A DNA stretch of 64,000 nt from Stylonectria norvegica (Eukaryota; Ascomycota; Sordariomycetes; Hypocreales; Nectriaceae), in assembly GCA_014621405.1 (NCBI GenBank), contig JAANBC010000060.1, positions 1-64,000 of the forward strand, given 5' to 3'. The notes below the pieces were generated by a model. That model saw nothing but the letters and a program-made list of their open reading frames with translations, was not told the origin of the DNA and searched no databases. Position numbers and translations under genes: made by a program. Shown piece by piece: positions 47,939-58,736 of this stretch (the first letter of the stretch is position 1; the number at the start of each line of letters is the position of its first letter).

Positions 47939-48726
47939 ATGGCCGCAGTCCTCCACCGCAGTAAGCAAGCAAGCAGACAATACTGTCATACAAAATCGTC
48001 CTATAGCTAGCACTAACGATCTGTTGTCTGTCAGGTATCCGTACACTACGGTCTTCTTCGGCAACAATACGAGAACAACGCCATCTTCTACTACGGCAGC
48101 CTATACTCCTTGCTCGTTTCTATGGCTCGTCTCGACACGAACCCAGCGAATCTGCCCCAGGCACCGAAATATCACCAATATCTACCGATGGAGATAAGAC
48201 TGGAGCCGTTGGCTATGTCCTGTATGGTTCCTCTTCCCGACAGAGCTATCGATATAACTACTAATTGGTAGCAAGCACAAAGACAGATCAAGTTATCAAC
48301 TGGGCCAGGCAGGGCTCATTGTGGCCTCTAACCTTCGCATTGGCGTGCTGCGGCATCGAAATGATGCACCTGTCTATGCCGCGGTATGACCAAGACCGTC
48401 TTGGTATCATATTCCGAGCTTCGCCAAGGCAGGCTGATGTCATGATTGTTGCTGGAACCGTAACAAACAAAATGGCACCAGCAGTCCGACAGTGCTATGA
48501 TCAGATGCCTGATCCTAAGTGGGTTATCAGTATGGGTACTTGCGCGAACGGTGGTGGATATTATCATTACAGCTACAACGTTGTTCGCGGCGTAGATCGC
48601 ATCGTCCCTGTCGACATATATGTGCCGGGCTGTCCGCCAACACCTGAAGCACTGATGAATGGCGTTTTTTTGCTACAACGGAAAATGAGAAGGACGAAAG
48701 TGACAAGGATGTGGTACCGGAGATAA
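47939..48726 (+). CDS. Complex I PSST subunit (NDUFS7/NuoB type), mitochondrial (three exons)
   Basis: Exons 47939-47960, 48035-48226 and 48272-48726, introns of 74 and 45 nt, 222 residues. Intron 2 has the unusual donor GTTCCT but a good branch site (ACTACTAAT) and is the only join that keeps the family sequence. Residues 1-40 are Arg-rich and lack acidic residues until Glu21, a typical mitochondrial presequence (MAAVLHRSIRTLRSSSATIR). The mature part has all four ligands of iron-sulfur cluster N2: Cys97-Cys98 (ACCGIEMMH), Cys162 (GTCANGG) and Cys192 (PGCPPTPEA). This subunit passes electrons from N2 to ubiquinone and forms part of the quinone pocket. Compared with the fungal consensus I recall, this one looks divergent at several usually constant sites (for example SMPRYD, GTVTNKMAPAV, PEALMNGV). 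It could be the housekeeping gene of an unusual lineage or a second copy. Confidence 0.9.
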
Positions 48727-49229
48727 AATTGTAGTACATCCAGACTATATAGGTGGTACTCTCATTCTATTTGATACTCATCTTCTTTAAAAAGCTTAAA
48801 ATCTTTTACTTCTTATTATTATTCTTGTTGTTGAGTATAATAAGACTTATATCAAATTGATTAAATAAAATTGCAGCTTATCTTTCTTCCCCTTCCAACC
48901 TGAATTATTCTACTTCAGTTACACATTTAGTATCTACGCTTTAATGTCCTTCTGTTTGTTTATTTCGCTCAAGTCTCGCACAACCTGCCAGATCTGCATT
49001 ATATTATAGAATAGTCAAATTCTATTTTGACCCGACCGGCGTCGGTATGAACCTTTTCCATTCTGGGAAAAGCCCCCTCTCCAAGTTCTGGAGTTTGAAT
49101 CATAATATCATAAATGGTATAGGTAACGGAACGAACAGGGCCGTAAGACCGGCGTACATGTACGATAGAGTCTTTCCAGTAGAGGTAGCGAAAATATCCC
49201 CGTAAAGGGAGTACGCAGTGCCACTTACT
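48727..49229. other. Intergenic, no gene seen
   Basis: About 500 bp, partly AT-rich, downstream of the PSST gene. If the flavin monooxygenase remnant ever had its N-terminal half, it should be here, but none of that family's N-terminal motifs can be read. Confidence 0.45.
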
Positions 49230-49830
49230 TTGCCTACCAGTACTTACTTCATCTGCGCGGGACCTCATCTAATCGAACTCTGGAGACAACGTAACCCTTT
49301 GATGTCTAAGATGGAGCTAGCAAAGCGGACCGCAGCTCAGCAGGGGAGAAGTCCTCACGAAACTGAACTAATCGTCAGTATTCGCATAATAGTAGACGAG
49401 GCAGACGAGAAAACCCACGCTAAGCGTGAGGAGTTCCTCCCTATGCTGCTGACCTTAATGCTTCCCTGGCGCTTGTTGGTGGTTGCTGGGCAGGACAAGA
49501 ACTGGGTGCCTTCAAAGACAATGTGAATCTTGGGTTCAGCGGCCCAGGCGGCATCCAAAGCATCGTACCTCCTATTCACGTCACTGTCCCCGGCGGGCCG
49601 GCAGTAATAAGCATCCGATGGACGAAACACGAGTTGCCCGGGAGTTGGCTCTGGGAGGTCCGCAACCACGAGCAATCGGGTCTCTTACAACGGTTGCTAG
49701 CATCGCACTGACTTGGGTAGACGCGGCTGGAATCGACGGCCTCAATGTCTTTTATGCGGTCGGCCAGGTTATTGAGAAGATGTGCTTTCTGTCCAGATCT
49801 AATGAGGGGAAGTGTGTTTAGGATGCCAAG
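49230..49830 (+). pseudogene. C-terminal remnant of a luciferase-like flavin monooxygenase
   Basis: Three consecutive plus-strand frames give one continuous family match. Frame one reads TYFICAGPHLIE, then AAQQGRSPHETELIVSIRII and DEADEKTHAKREEFLP. Frame two reads ADLNASLALVGGCWAGQELG and NLGFSGPGGIQSIV. Frame three reads RVARELALGGPQPRAIGSLT and TWVDAAGIDGLN. This order is that of the C-terminal half of the NtaA/SnaA/DszA class of FMNH2-dependent monooxygenases (bacterial luciferase fold), which in fungi are often linked to xenobiotic or sulfur metabolism. The N-terminal half, with most of the flavin site, is missing. Frameshifts lie near 49435 and near 49600. The family's final YAVxPxSFEDV is replaced after FYAVG, suggesting a third lesion. 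Clearly non-functional. Confidence 0.78.
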
Positions 49831-50336
49831 GGAGCGGAGAAAGAGACAGCATGTGAGGTCTACCATGGTCCACATATGGGCAACAAGAAGGCTGGCAAAT
49901 GACCACTTTGGTGCAGCATACAAGCGAACCTGAGCATTTAGGTAGCTCGCTGATAAATTTTCATACACACTTTTCATGCGAAGAGGGTAGCTGGATGTCA
50001 CCAAACGTGCTACCAAAAACGAATTTACAGATAATCTCGTCTGACTTTCAACGGGGTCACAATTTGTCACGAGGGGGAAGTCGGAGGGAATGAACCTGTC
50101 TTTTCAGAATAGATGTAACAAGCGATATTTATAAATTGGGCATGCACGTTGATACTGAGATGTTTGCCGGTCTGCGAGATGATATAAGTAGTGTATGTCA
50201 AAATAACCATATTGTCACGCCCACAACACATGTAACTTTCACGCGATGCCATAGGTGAATGAAAAGCATCATATATTTTATCATAGGCAAAGATCGTTGA
50301 CAATAGTAAAAGTGCTATCTCGAACTGTAACACGAC

Positions 50337-51216
50337 CTAAGACCGTTGAGCTAGGTAGTCACTCAACATAGGCCGACTCAAGATTGCGTCTCTGAGCTTC
50401 ATTAAAGATTCTGGCAGCGGGCTCTGCGAAGATGGCGGAAATTAGCATGTTCCTGCTTCTTGGCGAAAGCCGTGAAACGGAATACTAACAGGGGAAGTTC
50501 CAATAACGGAATCATTGTCGATGACCTGAAAGATCGCAAAATCTACATAAGTAGGCTTGTTACCAAGCAGATATGGGCCAGTCTTATCAGTCGAGTAGAA
50601 TGTGGAAAAAATGTTATAATAGTGAGGGACCGTTTTCGTCCTGTACTCATCTGTCGGCGCGCCGATGTTTGGTACCCAGGCGGCCTTGGAGTCGAAAGCA
50701 TTAGTCTTGCCATAGTTCTCAGTTGGCGGAAGCCAAAACGTTATGGTTTCTACATACTCTCCAATCAACATATAGATCCGATACCGCATCGACGAGGTAC
50801 TTCTCGTAATTCGACTGCCCTTCATATGCGTTTGCCCGTCGCGCTAGATATCGAAGTATTGGGATATGCTAGTTCAGAGGAGGAAATATTAATAATTGCT
50901 CTTGTGACATGGTGGTAGATATGCGGGAGCGGACTTCCCACTAACTTGAGAGAGTTTGTGGCTGTCAATCTCTAGGATGGGGAGGTTCCCCGTCAAGCTT
51001 ATCCCAAGAGAAGTATTGAGTGGCTTCCAGGTCTCATCATAGGCATATTTTCGGTCTTCGAATGCAATTCCAAGTTCTCTCAAAAACAACCTTAAGAGAG
51101 TGATTTAGCAATTTTCCGTTAGCAGTGATAGGCTACGGAACTCACCGAACGATTTCGCCACGCCCTAGACTTCCGAGGTCGAAATAATGTAACAGAACAT
51201 CTTCTCCGTTGTTCAT
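50337..51216 (-). CDS. Glutathione S-transferase (five exons)
   Basis: Exons on the minus strand: 51146-51216, 50946-51090, 50758-50868, 50490-50684 and 50337-50423. The introns are 55, 77, 73 and 66 nt. The sum is 609 nt, or 202 residues, in frame throughout. All introns start GTGAGT, GTTAGT or GTATGT and end in AG, with CTAAT-type branch sites in two. The thioredoxin-fold half reads LLHYFDLGSLGRGEIVRLFL and GNLPILEIDSHKLSQ, then HIPILRYLARRANAYEG. The helical half contains VPHYYNIFSTFYS and PYLLGNKPTYVDFAIFQVID, then PESLMKLRDAILSRPMLSDY. The sequence is closest in form to sigma/alpha/pi-type GSTs. The Tyr in HYFD is the likely catalytic residue. GSTs conjugate glutathione to electrophiles in the cytosol. 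No damage seen, although a neighbouring gene is a remnant. Confidence 0.9.
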
Positions 51217-51684
51217 CTCGGCAAGAGATTCTGAGTCGAGAAATGAGAACCGTGGTAAAGTGATATGCCTTGTTGAAGTCCGCCTTAAACTTTCGTTGTA
51301 TGTGTGAGGGGTCACTGTAGGGTTATAAAGAAAACAAGGTCAGGAGAGCACGCGTCATTATTAAATTTCCCCGTGTAACTATCCGCATACTGCAGTTTGT
51401 CAGCAACGCCCGCCACGCCCTTCCGTTGATTGAACCGTTTTATCCCGGGAATGACCGGCTATTTTGGTCATCGGGTTGTTGTATACGACTATTGGCCTTG
51501 CCCCGATTAGGAAGTTATCTTGCAATCACGTAATAAGCTTTGCCTTTGAGTTTGTAGCGGTGGGAGCTAGCCCCATACGGGCATTTAGCCGCAGGGACTG
51601 TAGTTACAAACTTACAAAGACTGTAGACAGATTAGAGAAGCTAAGATCCCCGACGAGGCAGGCCTGAGCCGTGAATTGAGGTTT
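51217..51684. promoter_or_regulatory. GST promoter and Hri1 3' region
   Basis: About 470 bp upstream of the GST start on the minus strand and downstream of the Hri1 gene's stop, because both genes run on the minus strand. No convincing TATA box or paired operator. Confidence 0.35.
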
Positions 51685-52402
51685 CTAGCATTGGCCAAAA
51701 GCCCGAACAATATACACAACATCTCCGACTTCAAGAGAGTCGCCATTTTTCCACGCGCTCTGGCCATTACTCAATTGGTGCTCCACCTGTGCAGCCCTTG
51801 GGAGGCTGCTGGCATCCCCGGACTCGAAGGTAACCTCCCATTCTTGCCCATCTTTCCCTGAATCCTCCCTGCGAGCAACAAAACCAGTTCCGCTGATCTT
51901 ACTTAGAGCCAGGGATATATTTCCAACCTTTCCAATGAATACCGTCCCTTCACTACTTTGAAGAATCCATGATGTCTTGCTTAAAGAGTGATGCAATGTT
52001 ACGTTCCGCCAGACCTCCTCAAATGAAGATATGGCGCCATTCTCGAGGGGGTTTGCGGTGCTTCCCACTTCCAGCTCGTCACCATTAGGCAATGTGAATA
52101 ATTGCGCTTCGTCTGGTTCTGTGAGGTTCAACGAGTCGATTACATGTGTCCACCGACAAGTTTCTTAACATGGCAATTAGCAACACGGTCAACTCGTTGT
52201 GGAAGTGAGGCGTGACCATACTTGGGTCCTCATTCAAGATTGTACGCTCACCAGCCTGAGCCCATTCGATTGAGGGGTTCTCTTTCGTGACCCTAAGGTC
52301 CATGAAGTAGCCGCCCACATTCAAGGCGATGGTTTTGGTATCCTCGTACGCGGCACCAGGCAGCCAGCGAATGCTGATTCGTTCAAGCGCTTCGGGTATC
52401 AT
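51685..52402 (-). CDS. Hri1-family protein (two exons)
   Basis: Exon 1 52222-52402, intron 52164-52221 (GTATGG...TTAAG, 58 nt), exon 2 51685-52163; 219 residues. Exon 1 carries ERISIRWLPGAAYEDTKTIA and YFMDLRVTKENPSIEWAQAG. Splicing gives TCRWTHVIDSLN and then the second half with DEAQLFTLPNGDELEVGS, EEVWRNV and SALS-type strands ending GDVVYIVRAFGQC. This is the two-beta-domain Hri1 fold known from yeast, where Hri1 associates with the secretory pathway and Hrr25; its biochemical function is unclear. Length is close to the yeast protein. The start ATG lies about 70 bp downstream of a TATA-like element. No damage seen. Confidence 0.83.
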
Positions 52403-52470
52403 GATGCATTCGTGGAGCTTTGGAAGTTGAATATGAAATGAAGTCTTGCTACAAGAGAGCAGCGTACTGC

Positions 52471-52483
52471 CCTTTATATAGAT
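52471..52483 (-). promoter_or_regulatory. TATA-like element of the Hri1-family gene
   Basis: The minus strand reads CTATATAAAGG, about 70 bp before the start codon at 52402. Position and sequence suit a TATA box. Confidence 0.5.
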
Positions 52484-54690
52484 AGAAACCTCCTGGTCAT
52501 GCTAAATATGATTTAAAACGGACTCCACTTACTACCAAAATTACTCATTCACTATTTACGTATTTCGCGCTAAAGATGCTAATGTAAAGAGGGGGCTCGT
52601 AGCATCTGGAGAAAAAGCGACGCTACTACTCAACTAACCCACTCGGGAATGGTCCCAGCCCCGACCTTTCAGTAAATTGCGGCTACTGGGTAGAACATGG
52701 GCTCCGCATATGTTTTTGTTGACTATATTTTAGCGCCTTAAATTCCGCATCATAATCAAGGTACGCCTTAACAGCAGCCGATTTAGCATACATTCTGTTG
52801 CGCTCATTAACATAACGCTTCGTTCCCGAAGTGTTAATCTCAGGCGCAAACGACCAATGTCCTAGTCAAGAACAAATAACAGTTCTGCACTAGTCGACGT
52901 TTTTGACCAAAAGATCTGTGCCTTGCTTGACAGGTTATATATCAATAACCCCAATGATTCTTTAAATCTCACTTGTGTAGTGCGCGATGGACGACGAAGC
53001 TTTTCACGGTGAAATTTGCTGAAACAACCTTTTTGGCCAAAACAAAGTCCACGTTGGCTGAACTAGAAGTATCGCTAACTACGAGCCAAGCGCTTTCCTG
53101 TGAACGAAGCGTCAGATACTTGAACACCTGTCCCAGATTTTGAGGTTTTAATGGAAAGTCGCCGGCAGGCGGCCATATGAGTTGATTAATATGTATGGTT
53201 TCCCCTTGACCTTCGCGCAGGTCAATTGTTCGGGGTTATAGAGGGTTCCGAGTTCCCAGAGAATCATAGTCACTTTCCGTAGGTTCGGACTGGGGCCTGG
53301 CATGGACAGAGTAAATGGTTTAGTTCAGACATGGTAGTGTAAGATGTGCCGTATAGTAGATTGAGCTTGAAGAACTAGTTGCAATGACGGATAATATAAA
53401 ATGAGCTCGTGTCTAAGTTTTAGTTTAAAGTGGTTCTTAGTCCCCAAATCTCCGACTGTAAATCACCTTTACCTTGGATCGGCGTCCTCGAACTAGAACC
53501 TGGGCTCGGACCGACGTTTCTGGTTATAGGCTAACCATGCAAGTAAATCAGGCAATGGCGATTACCAAATTCCAACCAATCCCTCTCAGTCCTCTATATC
53601 ATGATAACTATACTCCAATTTTACACATTGCTCAAGAAGGATATTCCCTCGTTCGCATTCAGTCAGAGAATCTTGGTTAACGTCTCCTTAGCATCATCAT
53701 TGAATGATCCCAAGACCCTAATTGTATACCCAAGATTTCACTTCTGCACTAGAGTGACTTCCTACTGTCTGAGCCTCCGAACGTCCGATCTAGAAATGGC
53801 CTTATCCTCAACGTCGCATTAGACAATACGCTGCTGCGCCTTAGTCCTTGGAGCTGCTTCAATTTCCGACGGCGCAAGGTTTGACGTGACCGATATCAGC
53901 CATGTCAGTGTTATAAGGGCCGTCCTGAGTGTCCAGTCCCTTCTTTGGGACGGATACGCGCCAGCACGATCCAGTGAGCTTGTGTGGACAGAATTACAAA
54001 GTCGTCTTCGATACATCAGATTAATTGTGCAAGGTCTCACAGCTGAAGTTAAAGCCGCTAGTGCTGTTAACAGCTTGATAGGGGATAGTAGGCAGAAATG
54101 GCACTTTCCACTTTCGAAGGCGATTATGGAGAGCTCCTTTGGACGAGGTATTTGAAAAGGTCATAGAACCCAAATGTCTCTGTTTGCGGAAATCCACGCT
54201 CATAAGTGCCTAATTTCATCACATAGCATGATCTGGGCACGAAAGTCTAATGGCCCCCTCTTCGATCCAAAGTCCGCTTCATCTGGCAATAATTTTCTTG
54301 ATAGTTTCGATCATTTCATAAAAATCCTGCATATCCCCGGCAATGAAAAGGTAATCCGAGAGCCAAAGGGTATGTGGGCGCAACGAAAAGAATACGGCGT
54401 TACGATTAATACTCACAGCTTCCACTCTGTCAATACACCTGCCCGTCGCACTGACGATCCTTAGCAGGCTAGCTAATTTATACTTAGCAGGTCTGTTAGT
54501 AACGTGCCTTTCAGAAAAAGCCGCGAGGTTCACCATGACATCAGCAGCCATCTTAGCTCTCACCGAGACAGAGTATACTCTTTTAATCTCCTCTGACTTG
54601 ACCAAGTTTAATAAAAGACAGGCATTGGAAATTCTCGACAACCAAGGGAACGACTTGCTACTAAACTCATACTTGGTGTTTTTATCATCA
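52484..54690. other. Gene-poor stretch, possible decayed coding sequence
   Basis: No intact gene. Minus-strand frame 54279-54641 reads a protein-like text (RPHTLWLSDYLFIAGDMQDF) that I cannot place. Another minus-strand frame at 54021-54203 may belong with it. Both may be one decayed gene. On the plus strand, part of 53900-54690 could be an N-terminal remnant of the regulator at 54700, but no zinc cluster can be read. Confidence 0.4.
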
Positions 54691-54699
54691 CTACTGCGA

Positions 54700-55357
54700 G
54701 CAGGTCCATGAGCACTACGATGTCAGCGTTGTTCAAGCAGTCATGATCTGTTTGGAGTTCTTAGGGCTCATATGAGCGAAGAACTATATGGATTATAGTA
54801 GGCTTACTTGTGAGAACAGCGATATCGATTGGGCTCCACCGCGACGGCTCTTAATCTGAACATGTTTCTTTATTGAACAACGAGATGAGACGACCACTCT
54901 GGTAGCAAATTCGATTTCTCGGCCGATGTATTTATAACCGCGAGGCTTCGAAACTTCATATCAAGCAACATTCGACAACCTTGAATCAAGTAACGTGAAC
55001 GATATAGAAGTAGAATTAGGGATGTTTGATATTCCACCTAGCTCAAACGGTCACACCGATATGACAATTTGTCTCTTACATTGCGAGCTTTGGCGCCCGG
55101 GTTGTGAAGTTGGTCCTCCTGTCTCATATCCTTCGGCAAAAAGAATCCCACCTCCGTAAAATTTGGAGCAGAAGTTAGTGGTTCTGGACAGCACCAAAAC
55201 AGCGTTGCGAGGGCGATTTATGGAGCAACTTGAAGTCGACCAGCAGGCACGAGCCTTGATAGGGACGATGGTTTGCCTCGCCGTATTAATATATGGGCTT
55301 GTCATCGAGTATACGGATGTGCTCCGCGAAAAGCCGAGCATACTAAGTGAGAACTGA
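54700..55357 (+). pseudogene. Decayed Zn2Cys6-type regulator, fungal_trans domain only
   Basis: The plus strand reads RRTIWIIVGLLVRTAISIGLHRDGS at about 54775-54850, the heart of the fungal-specific transcription factor domain (A-x-x-I-GLHRDGS). It then has a stop, NNEMRRPLW, a stop and QIRFL (the family's EMRRRLWW-x-I). After a frame change come GFETSYQATFDNL and DIEVELGMFDIPPSS, then GHTDMTICLLHCELWR, a TAA, and NLEQKLVVLDSTKTALRGRF up to 55357. One stop stands at the second Trp (TGG to TAG). The later TAA may have been a Gln codon. These are C:G-to-T:A changes. No DNA-binding cluster is left upstream. Downstream frames around 55760-56212 (SFGPDYNIGLPSFGGDVAPP; HFYTADNGKDGFLYVPQLDD) may be its low-complexity C-terminus. 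Confidence 0.75.
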
Positions 55358-57695
55358 AAACAAAAATACTTTATAATTGCATTAAGCAGCTTCGATTTTA
55401 TGTAATCTATCAAGTTACAGCCGTTCACGCAAAGCTGGGTCTGAATATTCCACGTGTGCATTCTATGGCAACTAATAGGCATCATCCTGACGAATATTCG
55501 TACTCTTCCTTGGCCCCCACCTGTGAGAAGGGCTTAGACAACGGTTATACGGGCTGTTTATGATGTGCCGGAAGCAGCAACGAAAGAGAAAAAGTTATAG
55601 CATCCGATTCAAACTTTGATGGGCACAGTACATAAGTATCGTGAGATGGAGATCCACAGGTGACGAGCGCAACTTGATATCTTGCGATAATCAACCGAAT
55701 AGTCACAGATGAGCCATTAGGACTGTGATCTTGCAGAGCTCAACTTGGCTGTGTAGAGTTTGACGTGTCTGCGACGGAGAGAACATTGTCGTTGGAGACG
55801 GCTACGTCCACCTGTAGAAATAATCTGCCTCCAACTTAGACTACCTTGGCCTAAGCACGCGGCGCAGGTTTCGTGCCAGATTTGCTTCATACTTGGCCTA
55901 ACCTTGAGTCGCCTTCCTTTGGGCCTGACTATAACATCGGTTTACCTTCATTTGGTGGCGATGTGGCTCCGCCGGCATGTGAGTTTCCATCTCAGCTTAT
56001 GTCAGTCGACCCTGCTTCTCAATTACCCGTTAAAACTAATTCGGAATTCACGTAGGTATACGAAAGCAATGCATGTCTTTCACAATCTATTTCATTTCTA
56101 CACGGCAGACAACGGAAAGGATGGCTTTCTGTATGTTCCACAACTAGATGATGGACCAGCAAATGAGGGGCTGTGGGACGATGAATCAGGAACCGGGAAC
56201 TTGCCTTGGTAGCGCAGATCCCGAAGAGACTTCCTTTCATTCCAGTGATATATTCAAGTTTGCTACCTTGAGAGATGCGTAGGATTCATTGCCAATCTTA
56301 TCAGGATAAATAGACTAAAATGTGTGTAACAAGTTTTTATACTGAAGAACATAATTACAGTTAATCTGCCTATATCTTCAGTTCTTAGTTTATTTCTAAC
56401 TAAGTTTATTAGGAACTCTTATTTATATCTTAATAATAATGAAAGTGACAGTTTTGTAAGCCAAACTGAGTATAGCTTGACATTCATAACAACTAAAACT
56501 AGATGGAAACTTCGAGAACGAAGCGTTATGATAATGAGCGCAAGAGAATGTATGCTAGACTGGCTGTTGTTAAGGTGTACCTTGATTGAACCCTGCGAGG
56601 ACTTGCTTAGAACTCAGCACGCGATAAAATATGCGGCTCGTAAGACGTGGCTTGTTCTCCTCTTCCTCATATCACCCACACGAGGTATCAATCATACCGC
56701 GAAGACTTGAACATGACACTCTGTATTTCCCGCATTACGGCACAGCTTCATTTTAGTGATGTGATATATCAGCTAGCATTTAGTGCATTGCGTAGCTCAG
56801 GGGGATGATAGCACACCTACACATGAGGCTTTAGGGCGAAATTTCCGCGGTGAGTTGAGGGACTTTTAGGCATGACTTCAAAGAAGAAAGAAAGGACTCA
56901 AGCTACGTGATTTTCGACCTGCAGCTAAACAATAGGCACTTGCCCTTTTCATAAATACAGTCAAGGCTCTCGTCATGATTTTGTAAACGAAGAGAAAGAA
57001 TAAAGCATAAGGAGAGATATCTTCGTTTCGAGATGCTTCAGTCTCTTCTTTTGGAGATACTGGTAAATCGTGACTGTGAACAGAGTCGCAAAGGTAAGTT
57101 TCGAACAGAAATACCACAAACCAATCAGATTGAAATGTCGTTCCTTTGATTACGGTCTGTGGAGAATGAGCAAATCGATGTAACGCGTAAGACCCGATAC
57201 TGCTGACATTGGGCGTCGGTATCAACTCCACGGCACTTCTGATTTCTAAGCAGACGACAATACAGGTAATCAACTTCTGCATCCCTGCCCTAGCACCCAG
57301 GTTATTGCTTGAAATACGGACATATCTTGCGACTATACAAATAGTAGCGTTCCCACTGATCCTAACACAGCGAATTTCTATAAATGCTTGTAAGTCGCAG
57401 GGCCAATTATAATACTGTGACTATGCTTGGCAGCTTGATCCAGTCCGATATAGGTCTGGTGTTTTGATTGCAGTTCTTTGGTTCCAAATTAAAACCAAGA
57501 GCTAATCTCGTTTCATATGTCAGCAGTCCGCATGGAGCTTGTAGGGATAGTGCCTGTCTTCCTTAGAGAGAACTGCATATCGCCATGCCCATAAGCTGTA
57601 TAGAAAGACGCTTCTCCGGACTTTTCACTCACTTATCTTCTCATTTAACCCTCCTCATATAATATCTCACTTCTGTCCATTATCTCTTCCTTGCT
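55358..57695. other. Gene-poor stretch
   Basis: Possible tail of the decayed regulator to about 56212. The rest, including frames 56477-56710 (plus) and 56878-57282 (minus), has no recognisable family. The last 100 bases (about 57600-57695) form a CT-rich leader before the gene at 57696. Confidence 0.45.
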
Positions 57696-58736
57696 ATGAT
57701 TTCCCTCAACAGTCTCCTCGCCGCGATTATTCTCCCTGTCGCCCTTGCCGACATTCTCTCCTCCCACACCGTCGCCCAGCTTCAGCTCGGAGCGTGGCTA
57801 GAAAACATTGCGATTCGCCCTAATGGCGATGTTCTTCTCTCGCAGCTGTATCCATCGGCTGAGATCTTGACTATCCGCAACTCAGCCGAGAGCGGCTGCC
57901 ACACACTCGAAGTTGTTGCCTCTATTCCCGTCCTCCAGAATATCAACGGCATCACTGAAGTTGCTGTCGCCAGTGGCTATGAGACATATGTCTTTACCGG
58001 TGGCAATTCGACATCGTCACTAGTCCCTGTCGTGGGTGGCTTCAGCGCCTGGAGTCTTACCTATCATGGACGTCGTGGGCACGAGAACGTGCCCAAGATC
58101 GCGAAGATTAGCAACCTGAACTCAAAAAGCACCTTCCTTAATGGCGTGACTGATGTCCCCGGTGCCCTCGGCATTGTTCTCATTGCTGACTCGACCCTCG
58201 GACTAGTTGGTCGACTGGATGTGGCAACTGGTTTCTTTGACGCTTCGGCTTTCTCTTTTCAGGAAATGAAACCTGTCAGCGGCGCTACGGTGGCTATCGG
58301 CGTCAATGGCATTCATGTTCGCGATGACTACCTCTACTTCAGCAACTCATATCTTGTGTCTATCTTCCGCGTACGAATCTCGACAATTGGTCGGTCTGTG
58401 CCAAATGCTACGCCTCAGCTAGTGGCAAACCTATCATCAATAGCAACATTCATTGATGACTTCGCTTTCGACCCGTCGGGCAGGGCTATTTATATCGCAA
58501 CAAATCTGGATAACTCAGTGGCGCGCTTTGACATTGAGACAGCCAGAGCTAAGATAGTAGTAGGCGCGCTCACTGAGTCGACAGTGGCTGGGTCGACAGC
58601 CGTGGCGTTTGGGCGATGCAAGAATGCCCACACATTATATGTGAGCACGAGTGGCGCCCCCGTGGTCCCAGTCAACGGAACTTTCAGCGAGGGTGGTAAG
58701 GTTGTGCAGGCTGAATGGAGTGGCCACTGGCGGTAG
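57696..58736 (+). CDS. Secreted six-bladed beta-propeller-like protein (SMP-30/NHL type)
   Basis: An intronless 346-residue frame. Residues 1-18 form a clear signal peptide (MISLNSLLAAIILPVALA). The mature part has repeated strands of SMP-30/gluconolactonase-like propellers: LGAWLENIAIRPNGDVLLSQ, then NGITEVAVASGYETYVFTGG, GVNGIHVRDDYLYFSNS, then FIDDFAFDPSGRAIYIATNL and GSTAVAFGRCKNAHTLYVST. The DF-x-FDP-x-G and N-x-N-D/S patterns are those that place calcium or metal ligands in the funnel. Fungal members are often secreted, and some occur in secondary-metabolite clusters, but the reaction here is unknown. N-glycosylation sites (NSTSS, NGTFS) support secretion. It follows a CT-rich leader, suggesting good expression. 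No damage seen. Confidence 0.85.
   Translation: MISLNSLLAAIILPVALADILSSHTVAQLQLGAWLENIAIRPNGDVLLSQLYPSAEILTIRNSAESGCHTLEVVASIPVLQNINGITEVAVASGYETYVFTGGNSTSSLVPVVGGFSAWSLTYHGRRGHENVPKIAKISNLNSKSTFLNGVTDVPGALGIVLIADSTLGLVGRLDVATGFFDASAFSFQEMKPVSGATVAIGVNGIHVRDDYLYFSNSYLVSIFRVRISTIGRSVPNATPQLVANLSSIATFIDDFAFDPSGRAIYIATNLDNSVARFDIETARAKIVVGALTESTVAGSTAVAFGRCKNAHTLYVSTSGAPVVPVNGTFSEGGKVVQAEWSGHWR

Noticed and set aside
56770..56860. tRNA-like stretch with TAGCTCAGGGGGATGATAGC
   Set aside because: The D-arm text resembles a tRNA, but no acceptor stem, anticodon stem or T-arm (GGTTCGA-type) can be formed around it.
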